From contig JAKUDP010000016.1 of assembly GCA_022570795.1 (NCBI GenBank), positions 186,001 through 250,000 on the forward strand: a DNA stretch of 64,000 bases, written 5' to 3'. The translations under genes and the position numbers were made by a program. This document shows positions 23,509 to 33,373 of this stretch, piece by piece. Source of the DNA: Sphaerulina vaccinii. Taxonomy: Eukaryota > Ascomycota > Dothideomycetes > Mycosphaerellales > Mycosphaerellaceae. The stretch's first letter is position 1; each line of letters begins with the position of its first letter. The notes beneath the pieces were generated by a model, which saw only the letters and a program-made list of their open reading frames with translations, was not told the DNA's origin and made no database searches.

Positions 23509-24542
23509 TTAGGCGGTCTGCGCCTGCTGCGTTCTCTGGAGCCGTTGGGCAGCCATGACTCGCCGAACTTGATCATCGGGGAGTTGCTGGCCCTGGGGAC
23601 CGACTGTCATACGCCATCTCTGCATGTCTTCAGCTGTGATTTGTCTCATCATGGCGAGCAAAGCCTGTTGCCGGACCTGAGAACCGAGCTTCCGAACCAA
23701 TCTTGCCTGATCGAGGAACATTCGTAAGACAGGTCCACGTAGGTTGCTGACCATATCCTCGAGGTTCGCGAGCGAGAACTTTGGGCGTTGTGGGTCCCAT
23801 ATGTAGGAGAATAAAGCGCACTCCAAGGCTGCGATGTTTTCGTCGTGCTCGATTCGAAGTCGTTGATACTCAGCATTGAACGCGGTCGGGCTCGTTCTGG
23901 CGATATCGTCGCATTCTTGCAGTCCATTCTTGGCAGCCGGACAACACACCATACAGATATCGCGTGGATGGTTCACAGATGGCAGACCCTTCTTGATCTT
24001 GATTTCCAGCTGGCACATGCTGGTTGAGTCATTCGAGTCGTTCAGGACAAGTAGGAAAGATGTGAAGAGTTTGCTTCTGAGTCCAAATGGCTTGAGTGGC
24101 TTTTGTATGCCAGATGGTAGGGTGCGGTACCCTGTAAGTTCGGTATCGATGTGCAGGCCATATCCGAAGTAGAGTCTCGTATCATTCAAAGGTTCGCCGC
24201 AGAAACCATGGCTGGAGAGCCCAACCCTGACGCACCAGGTGTGGGATGAATAAAACAGTCGTAAAGTCTCTTCACGAATCTGTCGTGAGACTCTTCCCAC
24301 CTATGCCCCCACCTACATCCCATCGCAGGTGGAGACATGAACCAACCATTACGAATGCAAGCTGGACCCATCTGGTCCTCCTGCCAACATTCCCGCGCAA
24401 CGGCTTGCGTGAAGATGATGTCTCTGACCTCGCGTGGAGGGCGAGCCAAGGTGCCGAGGGGTGTTGCCATAGTCAAGAGACAAGGCGGCGGGAGTGGAGC
24501 GATAAGAGGTGTTCGGAATATCGCCTTGGGGTAGGTTGGCAT
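23509..24542 (-). CDS. Hypothetical fungal protein with LPREVRD-type N-terminus
   Basis: Two overlapping frames belong together: one (start 24542 or 24470) has A-R-P-P-R-E-V-R-D-I-I-F, like the F-box-like N-terminal helix of many ascomycete proteins of unknown function; the other, from about 24300 to 23509, has R-V-S-R-Q-I-R-E-E-T-L-R-L-F-Y-S, the second conserved block of that type, and ends in a Gln-rich tail (QRLQRTQQAQTA). No intron with good GT..AG ends joins them in phase; acceptor CATAG at about 24301 fits the second block, but I cannot find a convincing donor. So there is either a weak donor or a frameshift. Function unknown. Confidence 0.55.
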
Positions 24543-24742
24543 ATGATCCATGTTGATTTCCGCTGCCACTGCCTTGTTTCGATATCGGTTGATGAAAGAA
24601 ATGTGAGGGGATTCAGCAACACAATGAGATTGTGACAGGCGTCTGCTGTTTGCACAATCATGCCACCTACCACCTCCAAAGGCTTGGTAGCACAATCGTG
24701 GACGCGCCTTGAACTTAAAGAACCTCAACCAAGCAGGCACTC

Positions 24743-25346
24743 GAACTCACCACTATCCACGTGGTAATCGCCATCACACTTGCGAGTGTATGCTCATCGT
24801 CTCGAGAAGAGATCCAAGCAGTAGATTCTCAGGGAAGGCGCCGAGGGTGACTCAGCTGTCTCTTCCATTACAAGTCCTTGTCCAGTGATTACGCAGAGAG
24901 TGTATGTATGTATGGTCTTGGGATAGTTGAATCATATCGGCGGCTAGCTTGTGGCGATCTCGAGACGTAGAACTTTTGCACCACAGTATGCTGTAGACTC
25001 AGCTGCCACCCGCCGGTGTAGTTCTTGTTCTTGTTGTCGTGTTGGAGATGTGAGTTGATGTTTCATTTGACGCGTTGTGTTCGCGAGGTGAGTGGCGGAG
25101 AAGGACTGCCAAGGAAGGAGGGGACCAGGATCAGTCAGCAGTGTTTACTATAGCAACCACGACTTATCGGCCTCTTACTTCTCTCTACTTCAGCCTACTG
25201 ACTTCTACTCACACAGTACACACCAGCATTGATATTATCACATTGACCAGCAGTTCTCTTGAACATCCCAGCAGCAGCAAACATCCCCCGAAGCGATCAT
25301 CCTAGCGACACCCCTCCATCCATCTTCTACTTCAATACCACCCACC
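24743..25346. other. Intergenic, E2 gene promoter region
   Basis: About 600 bp upstream of the E2 gene and of the minus-strand gene at 24.5 kb. It has CT-rich stretches near 25170-25340, typical of fungal core promoters and leaders; no specific site called. Confidence 0.4.
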
Positions 25347-26021
25347 ATGGCCCACAGGTCTACAGCCTCCTCCACCGCCTCCTCCCTCTCTCAAGCCAAG
25401 TCCGGAAGCAGACCAGCGCCAGCCATGAGTAACGGCACAGTCATCAAGCGGTACACCTCCTCTCCCCGCTTCTCCCCTCCACCCAACACTAACACCTTAC
25501 AGCCTCCAATCCGAACTAATGACCCTCATGACCTCTCCAACCCCAGGCCTGAGCGCCTTCCCCTCTGGAAGCGACATGACTCTCTGGAACGCCACAATCC
25601 TCGGTCCAACATCCACACCCTACGAAGATCTCACACTCAAACTCACACTACAATACCCTCCCAACTACCCTTACGCCCCACCAGAAGTCCTATTCAAGAC
25701 GCCAATCTATCATCCCAATGTGGATTTCAGCGGCAGGATTTGTCTCGATATTCTGAAACCGGGAGGAGAGGGAAAAGAGGGTGCGTGGAGTGCGGTGTTG
25801 AATACGGGGAGTGTGTTGTTGAGTATTCAGAGTTTGTTGGGGGAGCCGAATAAGTGAGTCTTACTTCCATATATATGAGAGAGGTGGGAGAGAACGGTGC
25901 TAATGTGAGGGATAGCTCGAGTCCGTTGAATGGAGAGGCTGCTACGCTTTGGGATTCGAATATGGAGGAGTTTACGAAGAAGGTGCTTGCGAGGCATCGG
26001 GATATCACTGATGATGCTTGA
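25347..26021 (+). CDS. Ubiquitin-conjugating enzyme E2, UBE2C/Ubc11-like
   Basis: E2 of the APC/C-linked class (UBE2C, Ubc11, UbcP4), which starts ubiquitin chains on mitotic substrates. Exons 25347-25450, 25503-25853 and 25916-26021 (introns GTACAC..CAG and GTGAGT..TAG), 186 aa. Seen: a disordered Ser-rich N-terminal extension, RLQSELMTLM and GLSAFP (class markers), YHPNVDFSGRICLDILK with the active-site Cys, WSAVLNTGSVLLSIQSLLGEPN, and the C-terminal SSPLNGEAATLWD. About 8 residues (PGGEGKEG) are inserted between ILK and the conserved Trp, where UBE2C has almost none; Cdc34 and Ubc7 carry an acidic loop at that place. Confidence 0.9.
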
Positions 26022-26485
26022 ACGAAGGAGGATAAGGGGAGCATGATAGGTATGCATTTCGGCTGGCGTTCTTGGATGATTCCCAGTCCTGTTGTTCTAA
26101 GCGGTGGACACCTTCTTGTCTGGATCTCGTATGGCCCTTTGGATATGGCGTTGGTACACTGTTCAGCGATTGCATTACAGCTTGATTTGTCTGGCTGGAG
26201 AGGAGAGGAATTCCAGCACTCGAGCGGCTCTTGGATGACATGCCTGTAAGCTGCACTGTGTAGGATAGAAGAACACGAAGGAGAAGGAGAATGGACATGA
26301 TCACTTCTAAGAAAGCACCTGAGCGAAGAGTGTAGTACCATGATGACCTATGACAGGCTCTACTATCCACCTACCATGCTGATGTCGATACCCTCCATTT
26401 CCATGACCAAGCGACTTCTTCATCACATTCCAGCACTTCGAGACAGATGGACATCCATATACAACGGAATATCCAGGCGTTTCAA
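26022..26485. other. Intergenic before array C
   Basis: 464 bp between the E2 gene and the first array C unit; no supported feature. Confidence 0.4.
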
Positions 26486-26639
26486 CAAATCGCCCATGGT
26501 CTCGCGGAATACCCATAAGTCGTCAGCTTCGTCTGATGCTGGACATAGTCTCGACCGCCGGACAGAACGGAGGCGTCTTCGAACTCCGGGATCATCCATC
26601 ACGGCCAGATCGCCTATGCTAATAGGGCGAATTGTTTTT
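26486..26639 (+). ncRNA. Structured element C1
   Basis: Hairpin CGTCAG-cttcgt-CTGATG; ends TCGCCC and GGGCGA pair (G-C where others have G-U); T5. TCTTCGAACTCC at about 26577 resembles a B box. Confidence 0.5.
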
Positions 26640-26724
26640 GCGTTTTGGCCATGCTTCTTGCTTTTGCCACATCTATCAGGAATGTATGAACTCTCATATA
26701 CGAACAAGGATCTGGTAGCTCTAA

Positions 26725-26883
26725 CATCTCGTCATTGGTCTAGTGGAACATCCATAAGTCGTTAGCTGTGTCTGATGCTGGGCTTCACTGCGACGTCTAA
26801 CAGGACTCAAGGCCATCGCCATTATGATCTATGGGCTTCTATCTCTTGTGACGTAGTCTATGCCCGCAAGGCAGTTTCTTTTT
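26725..26883 (+). ncRNA. Structured element C2
   Basis: A-box TGGTCTAGTGG; hairpin CGTTAG-ctgtgt-CTGATG; terminal stem degraded; T5. Confidence 0.42.
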
Positions 26884-26961
26884 GGCCTTTTGAGATCTTT
26901 TTTGGCATATCCTACAGGACATATGGAGGTCCATATGGAACGGAATATGATGGCATTTCAT

Positions 26962-27107
26962 CAATCGTCCTTGGTGCAGCGGAACGACTATAAGTCGTTG
27001 GCAAAGCTGATGCTGGAGTTCACCACAATACTCGAGCAGGATAGAGGCTATATCGACCTGCTAATGCTAGCTTGAGTGGTGAATAAGGCTAGATAGGCGA
27101 TTGTTTT
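26962..27107 (+). ncRNA. Structured element C3
   Basis: Good example, about 146 nt. Ends CAATCGTC and GGCGATTG pair over 8 bp, then TTTT. Hairpin CGTTGGC-aaa-GCTGATG. The middle adds TTCACCAC with GTGGTGAA and AGCAGG with CCTGCT, giving a long second arm. Confidence 0.6.
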
Positions 27108-27192
27108 GCTCTTCAGGACCTCTTTCTTCTCTTGACTCAAGCTATAGGAGTGTATGGATCTCTATATATAAGCAGAGCTCCAAGCACCTTAA

Positions 27193-27338
27193 CAAATCGT
27201 CCTTGGTATAGTGGATTGGTCGTAAGTCGTTAGCGTATGCTAATGCTAGACACATGTTGCGATATCGAACAGGACTGAGGGCATCATAACCTTGAACTGG
27301 TACTTGTCGCGTGCTACGCTAAGGAGACGATCGTTTTT
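27193..27338 (+). ncRNA. Structured element C4
   Basis: TCTATATATAAG box 30 bp upstream; hairpin CGTTAGC-gtat-GCTAATG; ends ATCGTC and GACGAT pair without G-U; T5. Confidence 0.58.
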
Positions 27339-27417
27339 GCCTTCTTCGCTCTTCTTTTGGCAAGAGTCAGTAGGTCAGATTGACCTTTATATACAACTAC
27401 AAATCCTGGTCTTCTAA

Positions 27418-27564
27418 CAAATCGTCCTTGATATAGCGGTATGACTGTAAGTCGTCAGCAAAGCTGATGCTAGCTCCAGCACTGCGGAAGCAACAGGTCT
27501 AAGGCCATTGAGACCTTACCCACAACTTCAATTCTTTCATCAATGCCAACGAGGCGATTGTTTT
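27418..27564 (+). ncRNA. Structured element C5
   Basis: TTTATATACA box 30 bp upstream; hairpin CGTCAGC-aaa-GCTGATG; ends AATCGTC and GGCGATT pair; TTTT. Confidence 0.58.
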
Positions 27565-27645
27565 GCCCTCTAGTCATCCTTATTCTTTTGCAGCGACTCG
27601 ACGGGGCATGTGGACCTTCACGTACATCCGTAGAACCTGCTTCTT

Positions 27646-27849
27646 CATTAATCGTCCTTGGTACAGCGGTCTGACTGTAAGTCGTCACTATCATTCACAT
27701 AACAACTCTCTTGAGTGGCCTTTCTCTAACGATGGGGGCGATGAGGATCGATGCTAGGAAACTCACTGCGACATCTAACAGGACTCAAGGCTATTATGAT
27801 CTTGTCCGATAGGTTGAGCCTTAAGCCACGCCGATAAGGCGATTTTTTT
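27646..27849 (+). ncRNA. Structured element C6, with insertion in the hairpin
   Basis: Ends AATCGTC and GGCGATT pair and T7 follows, but about 55 nt separate the two halves of the internal hairpin, so the unit is 204 nt long. The insert carries no hallmark I recognise. Confidence 0.42.
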
Positions 27850-27926
27850 GCTCTATAAGGTATTCTTTTTGGCTTGGCCTAACAAGGGATATGGACGTCT
27901 ATACACAAACTAGAACTCGGAGATTG

Positions 27927-28075
27927 CAATAGTCGTCCTTGGTGCAGTGGTATAGCTGTAAGTCATCAGCTCTATCTGATGCTGGAGAAGCTTTAGACAC
28001 CTGAATAGTATCAGGCCGAATCGACCTGTCCTGTTCGTAGTCTGGCTCAACTTGTCCCAGACAGGCGATTATTTT
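27927..28075 (+). ncRNA. Structured element C7
   Basis: Hairpin CATCAG-ctctat-CTGATG: the usual G-U pair is A-U here. Ends AATAGTCGTC and GGCGATTATT pair over 10 bp, the extra TA being matched on both strands; TTTT. TCTATACA box 29 bp upstream. Confidence 0.6.
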
Positions 28076-28154
28076 GCCGTTCAAACTGTTCTTTTACTAT
28101 CACATAGCTAGGCATATCAACCTCTATACACGAACTGAAACCAGGTACCTTCAT

Positions 28155-28310
28155 CAATCGTCCTTGGTGTAGTCGTATGCCTTTAAGTCGTCAGCGTATG
28201 CTGATGCTGATGCTAGAGACAGTCTCCACACTGGGATAGAATCAAGGCCACGCTGATCTTGATTGCGCTGGGCGTATTGGACTTTGCCATGCCAGAGATG
28301 TGATTGTTTT
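28155..28310 (+). ncRNA. Structured element C8
   Basis: Hairpin CGTCAGC-gtat-GCTGATG; ends CAATCGT and GTGATTG pair, then TTTT. The A-box is altered (GGTGTAGTCG). Confidence 0.5.
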
Positions 28311-28384
28311 GCTCTTCACACTCGTTTTGGTGTGCTAAGTACCAGCCGATTAGCCTTTATGTACGACCTCAGATTCGCTCTCTT

Positions 28385-28539
28385 CAATGGTCGTCCTTGG
28401 TCTAGCGGCAGAACTAGTAAGTCGTCAACTCTGATTGATGCTGAGAGATCAAAGTCTGCAGAGTCCGGTAAGATCAGGGGCTGTAACGCCTGGCCTTGCG
28501 CGAACGCGAGCTAAGCCCTGCCAAAGAGGCGATCGTTTT
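28385..28539 (+). ncRNA. Structured element C9
   Basis: Hairpin CGTCAA-ctctga-TTGATG; ends AATGGTCGTC and GGCGATCGTT pair over 10 bp; TTTT. TTTATGTA box 28 bp upstream. Confidence 0.6.
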
Positions 28540-28618
28540 GCTCTTCACTCAATCATTTTGGCTCGACCCGCAGGCTACGTCTGACCTTCATCTATTGTCT
28601 AGATTTGGATATCTTCAA

Positions 28619-28760
28619 CAGTCGTCCTTGGTCTAACGGCAAGACCGTAAGTCGTTGATTCTATTCGATGCTAAAAGGAGCCATATCTGCAGGCCGGCAC
28701 GAACAAGACATCTACGTCTTTTCCGAAAGGCTTGAGCCCTGCCAAAAAGGCGATCGTTTT
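28619..28760 (+). ncRNA. Structured element C10
   Basis: Hairpin CGTTGA-ttctat-TCGATG; GGTCT pairs with AGACC around the A-box loop, like a tRNA D arm; ends GTCGTC and GGCGAT pair; TTTT. Confidence 0.55.
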
Positions 28761-28842
28761 GCCTTCTAGCCTCTCCTTTTTGCCATCGTCATCGGGACAA
28801 GATATTGACCTCTATACACAAACCTAGACGTGGAGTCTGCAA

Positions 28843-28995
28843 CAATCGTCCTTGGTCTAGCGGCAGAATCAGTAAGTCGTCGATTCCGATCGATGCTGTA
28901 AGATGTAAGATCTGTGATCCAATGGCATGAGGACAAACGAATCCTGACCAGAGGAGGATGCGTGCTCAAGCCATATCCATCAGGCGGTTGTTTTT
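28843..28995 (+). ncRNA. Structured element C11
   Basis: Hairpin CGTCGAT-tccg-ATCGATG; ends ACAATCGTC and GGCGGTTGT pair over 9 bp; T5. TCTATACA box about 30 bp upstream. Confidence 0.6.
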
Positions 28996-29082
28996 GCCTT
29001 TTTGTGGCACACGTTCGACACCCTTTGGAGTCATCGCGCGACTGGGAAGGTTCATATGTGGTTGACGAGCAGCATCTTTCAA

Positions 29083-29225
29083 CAGTCGTCTATGGTCTAG
29101 TGGCGTAGTCGTAAGTCGTCGACTCTGATTGATGCTGGAACTTGCGAGCTTGCGTGGCATGGTATAAGGCCCAAAAAGGACCTAGACCTGCTAGGTCATC
29201 CATTGCCGCGGAGGCGATTGCTTTT
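29083..29225 (+). ncRNA. Structured element C12
   Basis: Hairpin CGTCGA-ctctga-TTGATG; start CAGTCGTC pairs with GGCGATTG; TTTT after one C. Confidence 0.55.
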
Positions 29226-29308
29226 GCTTTTGCCCTTCGGACCACACTTGTTTGGCTGACGAGTGGCCAAGTGAGGTTGATATATGAGTTCTGAAGAGTA
29301 TCGTCCAA

Positions 29309-29450
29309 CAGTCGTCATTGGCCTAGTGGCCAGTCGTAAGTCGTCAACTGTGATTGACGCTGAAACTCGCGATCTTGCATGGCATGGTAGAAGGCCGAAG
29401 AGACCTACACCTTGCGTTCCATAGCTCGAGCTGCACAGGCGATTGTTTTT
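29309..29450 (+). ncRNA. Structured element C13
   Basis: Hairpin CGTCAA-ctgtga-TTGACG: the usual G-U pair is G-C here. Ends CAGTCGTC and GGCGATTG pair; T5. Confidence 0.6.
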
Positions 29451-29535
29451 AGCTATTGCCTTGTGATTACACTTTTGTTCGGCTGGCGAGTGGCTAAGAG
29501 AGGTTGATATATGAGCTGTGCAGGGCATCCTCCAA

Positions 29536-29690
29536 CAGTCGTCCGTGGTCTGATGGAATGATCAGTAAGTCGTTAGTATAGCTGATGCCAAAAAACATAG
29601 TACCTGCGTTTCGCTAGCTTATAAGGCAACGATTTGTCCTCATTGCAGAATCCTCTGGTGCTTATACTACGACAGAAGGGCGATTGTTTT
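29536..29690 (+). ncRNA. Structured element C14
   Basis: Hairpin CGTTAG-tatag-CTGATG; ends CAGTCGTC and GGCGATTG pair; TTTT. Confidence 0.55.
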
Positions 29691-29785
29691 GCTTTTTGGT
29701 TCTTCATGGTCCAGGAGATTCGTCTGTCTCCCAGGCTGCGTACACGATTGAGGTGGATATCGGAGTGGTTCAGCATATCCCTCAA

Positions 29786-29933
29786 CAGTCGTCCGTGGTC
29801 CAATGGAATGATCAGTAAGTCGTTGGTATAGCTGATGCCTGATAATTCAATCGGTAGCTCTAGCATCTCAAGCCTGTAGACTTGAATATGTGATAAAATG
29901 GACCTCAAGTCGCCCGTTGGGGTCGATTGTTTT
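29786..29933 (+). ncRNA. Structured element C15
   Basis: Hairpin CGTTGG-tatag-CTGATG; ends CAGTCG and CGATTG pair; TTTT. Last unit before NSP1. Confidence 0.52.
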
Positions 29934-30272
29934 GTTTCTTGTCGCGTCTTTTTGCACTCCAGCTTGTTGATATCTCGCCATACTGTGCCCCTGGAGTATG
30001 AGATTCCTTTTGGCTCTGGCATACTTCGTGATGAATACGTCAATATCATCGTCTCTCGTTACTGATAGACGATGTCGATGGGTTCAAGAGAAGCAGCTTC
30101 ACTTTTCTCGTTATATACCACGCTGTGCACAGGCCACTTCGGCTCTTCCCTTCCGCCCGCTCTCGCGTTCAGAACGCGCGACACAGCTTCACAAACACAA
30201 AGCTTCACCTTCGAGAAGCAGAACTGCTCTCCACAACCTCATCAACACCGCACGATACCGATAGCGGTAACG
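29934..30272. promoter_or_regulatory. NSP1 upstream region
   Basis: 339 bp between array C and the NSP1 start. The NSP1 frame is open back to 30072, but the sequence before 30273 does not look like FG-nucleoporin and is taken as leader. Confidence 0.4.
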
Positions 30273-32450
30273 ATGGCTGACAACAACAAATCCTCGGGCT
30301 TCAGCTTCGGCGCAAATTTTGGCGGCGCAGCGAACACAACTGGCACAAGCACAGGCTCAGGCCTCTTTGGCAGCACTACGACGAACACAAACACGACCTC
30401 ATCAGGCGGCGGCCTCTTTGGCAACACCAACACATCAACAGCTCCTACAACAGGTGGACTGTTTGGAGCATCGACATCAGGAAACAACAGCGGGACGAGC
30501 ACACCAGGCGGAGGACTTTTTGGCGCCCAACAGACATCAGCGCAATCGACGGCCGGGACACCAGCGACATCAATGTTTGGAGGAAGTGTACTGGGCGGAA
30601 CGACTGCGAAGAAGAGCGAGCCTGGCGCCGCCAGTATCTTCGGAAGCAGCACACCTCAGCAAGCACCAAAGCTAGGAGCAGGTCTATTCGGCAATACTGG
30701 CACGACCAATAGTTTTGGTGCCTCTACGACACCAAGCGGTGAGCCTGGATCAAAGCAGACGACAACCATGTTTGGAGGACAGGCTCCTGCTGCTTCGACT
30801 GGCGGCGGAAGTCTCTTCGGAGGCATGAACACACAGAGCAAGCCTGCATCGAGCAGTGCGCCAGGCACAGGAGCAGGTCTGTTTGGGAGTAGCAATACGC
30901 CCGCCTCGAGCTCTGGAGGTTCGGGTCTTTTCAGCACATCTGCAGCGCCAGCTAGCGGTGGCCTGTTCAACACTACCAACACATCTTCAGCACCTTCGTC
31001 AGGTCTATTCGGCGCAAACGCCAGCAAGCCAAGTACACCCGGCATCAACTTTGGAGGCAACAACGCTCCTCCAACTTCTACCGCATCAGCGACTAGCAGC
31101 ACATCCGCCGCGGCTCCAATGTTTGGTGGAACAAAGACTTCTTCTTCGACCGCTCAACCAGCCACCACGACGGCTGCTCCAGCTTCTTTCTTCCCCTCAG
31201 CGACTACAAGTACTGCTCCATCGGCTTCTACTGCGGCCTCACCATTCCCCAGCATGTTCCCTTCAGCATCAACAACGAACACAAGCAGCGCACCAGCAGC
31301 TGCAACACCGCAGACAACTAGCAGCGCCCCAGCTTCAGGTGCTGCGGCGCTAACACTTGGTGGCAATCTTTTCGGCGCAAAAACGACTACATCTGCTTCG
31401 ACGCCAGGAACAGCTGCGCCTACGTCTAATCTTTTCAGCAATCCTGCGCCGGCTACGACAGCAGCGAGTGCACCTAAGTCGCTCTTTGGAGCTCTAGGTG
31501 GAACTGCTCCTGCATCCACTACCACCTCTGCATCAGGTGCAGCTGCTCCTAAGCCTAGCCTCTTCGGTTCAGCGCCATCGACAACTAGCAGCGCTCCAGC
31601 GACCAGCGCTGCTGCTCCAAGCCTGTTCGGAAACAACACAACCGCATCCTCAACAGCCAACAATGCGACAACTGGGAGCGGAGGCGCAGGTTCGGGTGGA
31701 TCAGGTGCTCTTGGAGGCGCGAGCGCTACTGGTTTGCACGCTGCCCCTGCTAGCAACGCGGGCAATGCTCCAGCCTCTGGCTCACGTCTTGCCCACAAAT
31801 CACTCGATGAGATCCTCACAATGTGGTCAACATCCCTCACACAGCACCAGAAGACTTTCCAATCTCTTGCTCAGAAAGTGAGTGCTTGGGACCGCCAACT
31901 GGTGGAGAACAGCACAAAAATCAGCACATTATACGGAAGATGCTTCCAAGCTGAGAGGGACTGCTCCGAAGTGGAGCGACAATTGACGAATGTCGAACAT
32001 ACACAATACGAGATTGAACACTTTCTGGACAAGTACGAAGAAGAAGTCGACAAAATGCTGCAGAACTCTGGTGTCTCGGATGGAGAGATCGGAGGCGTTG
32101 ATGCCGAACGGGAGAGGACGTATAAGACCGCCGAGAACTGCGCAGGACGACTGGGAGATCTGCAAACCAGCCTTACGGATATGGTCGATGAGATCAATCA
32201 GACTTCCAGCAAATTGACGAATGGCAACAAGGCTGCAAATGGGAAGGACGATGATCCACTACGATCGATTGTGAGTATTCTCAATGGACATCTTGTGCAA
32301 TTGCAAAAGATTGGAAATGGCGCGCAGGATTTGCAGAATAAGGTTGCTGTTGCGCAGCGGGAGACGAGAGGGCTGCAGAATAGTCAGGGATTGAATGGTG
32401 GTAGGCAATGGGTTGAGGACTTTGGGGCGAGTTATCTGGGACGTCGCTGA
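30273..32450 (+). CDS. NSP1: FG nucleoporin Nsp1 (Nup62 homologue)
   Basis: Central-channel nucleoporin of the nuclear pore, forming the Nsp1-Nup49-Nup57 trimer and also binding Nup82. 725 aa, single exon. Residues 1 to about 495 are Ser/Thr/Ala/Gly-rich with many GLFG, SLFG and FG repeats, the cargo-binding meshwork. From S-R-L-A-H-K-S-L-D-E-I-L-T-M-W on, the C-terminal 200 residues are the Nsp1-like coiled coil: A-W-D-R-Q-L-V-E-N, then ISTLYGRCFQAERD and EHFLDKYEEEVD. I start at MADNNKSSGFSFG. Arrays C and D flank it, converging on it from both sides. Confidence 0.93.
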   Translation: MADNNKSSGFSFGANFGGAANTTGTSTGSGLFGSTTTNTNTTSSGGGLFGNTNTSTAPTTGGLFGASTSGNNSGTSTPGGGLFGAQQTSAQSTAGTPATSMFGGSVLGGTTAKKSEPGAASIFGSSTPQQAPKLGAGLFGNTGTTNSFGASTTPSGEPGSKQTTTMFGGQAPAASTGGGSLFGGMNTQSKPASSSAPGTGAGLFGSSNTPASSSGGSGLFSTSAAPASGGLFNTTNTSSAPSSGLFGANASKPSTPGINFGGNNAPPTSTASATSSTSAAAPMFGGTKTSSSTAQPATTTAAPASFFPSATTSTAPSASTAASPFPSMFPSASTTNTSSAPAAATPQTTSSAPASGAAALTLGGNLFGAKTTTSASTPGTAAPTSNLFSNPAPATTAASAPKSLFGALGGTAPASTTTSASGAAAPKPSLFGSAPSTTSSAPATSAAAPSLFGNNTTASSTANNATTGSGGAGSGGSGALGGASATGLHAAPASNAGNAPASGSRLAHKSLDEILTMWSTSLTQHQKTFQSLAQKVSAWDRQLVENSTKISTLYGRCFQAERDCSEVERQLTNVEHTQYEIEHFLDKYEEEVDKMLQNSGVSDGEIGGVDAERERTYKTAENCAGRLGDLQTSLTDMVDEINQTSSKLTNGNKAANGKDDDPLRSIVSILNGHLVQLQKIGNGAQDLQNKVAVAQRETRGLQNSQGLNGGRQWVEDFGASYLGRR

Positions 32451-32700
32451 ATTGCTGGTCCTTGATTGTGGAGTCGATGCAGATATGGAGACAAGACACT
32501 TGGACCTTGGAAGGCGTATACAAGGCGTTCGAACAAGCATCCAGGGATCAGGATGAAAGGTAGATTCAATGTACCATAGCGTGTTCTAGAGAACACCAAA
32601 AAGAGTTGATGTCACAGAACAAGAATGTGAACGCACTTCATCATAGGCCTTAATGGCACACCGCTTGTGTCCTCAAAATACAAGTATGCAAGAGGAAAGC
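32451..32700. other. NSP1 downstream region
   Basis: 250 bp between the NSP1 stop and the 3' end of the first array D unit; no supported feature. Confidence 0.4.
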
Positions 32701-32851
32701 AAAACTATCGCCCTCTCCCGAGTGGCAGATCCGGCTTAGAAATCTGGGTCCACGGCCCCGTGCCGTACACAACGCTGTTCGCATGCCTCAATACTCGAGC
32801 ATCAGCTACGCCGACGACTTACTGAGTAGACCACTAGACTACGGACGACTG
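32701..32851 (-). ncRNA. Structured element D1
   Basis: Hairpin CGTCGGC-gta-GCTGATG; start CAGTCGTC against GGCGATAG; TTTT. Confidence 0.52.
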
Positions 32852-32918
32852 GTGTGGACTTGCAAAGCACGGAAGGCTTTGTAAGTCCATGTTGGTGTCT
32901 AGGATGACGAGCAAAAGC

Positions 32919-33071
32919 AAAACAACCGACCCTTCACTTGCGCATGCGCTTCCGTTCCCGCCCCCGCTATGGCTATGGCTAATGCCATGATCGAATCGAA
33001 GACTTCCGTGCTACTCAGCATCAGCCAAACGTTGACGACTTACGGCGTTACCACTAGACTATGGGCGACTG
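32919..33071 (-). ncRNA. Structured element D2
   Basis: Hairpin shortened to CGTCA with TGATG and a 9-nt loop; start CAGTCGCCC; closing strand altered to GTCGGTTG; TTTT. Confidence 0.42.
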
Positions 33072-33160
33072 TTACGGACACTCGAAATATGAATACATGT
33101 ATACCTCCATGTCGCCTTCTGGAAGGGCGCAAAAGCAGACCCATCGCTATTCGAAGGAGC

Positions 33161-33309
33161 AAAACAATCGCCATTCCAAGCTAGTGCGACTCTGACATCA
33201 TATGCGAGGGTAATCACTCTCTGGCATGACCGTTATGAGGACATTCGATCAGCATCGACAAGTTGTCGACGACTTACGGCTTTACCACCAGACTATGGAC
33301 GACTCATTG
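33161..33309 (-). ncRNA. Structured element D3
   Basis: Hairpin CGTCGAC-aactt-GTCGATG; ends AGTCGTC and GGCGATT pair; TTTT. TATA-like CATATACC upstream. Confidence 0.57.
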
Positions 33310-33373
33310 TTGGTGCTGGAGGTGTGGAGGTATATGGACCTCCATCCTACTGTCTGGAGTAATAAGCAAAAGC

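Larger units (their letters stand above)
26486..29933 (+). repeat. Array C of the structured element (15 units)
   Basis: Fifteen plus-strand units at 225-280-bp spacing, each with TCGTCC-type start, A-box, TAAGTCGT, hairpin, variable middle, GGCGATTG-type closing strand and a T run, then usually a second T run 15-30 bp on. TATA-like boxes lie 28-30 bp upstream (for example TCTATATATAAG at 27161, TTTATATACA at 27386). It points toward NSP1. Confidence 0.85.
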
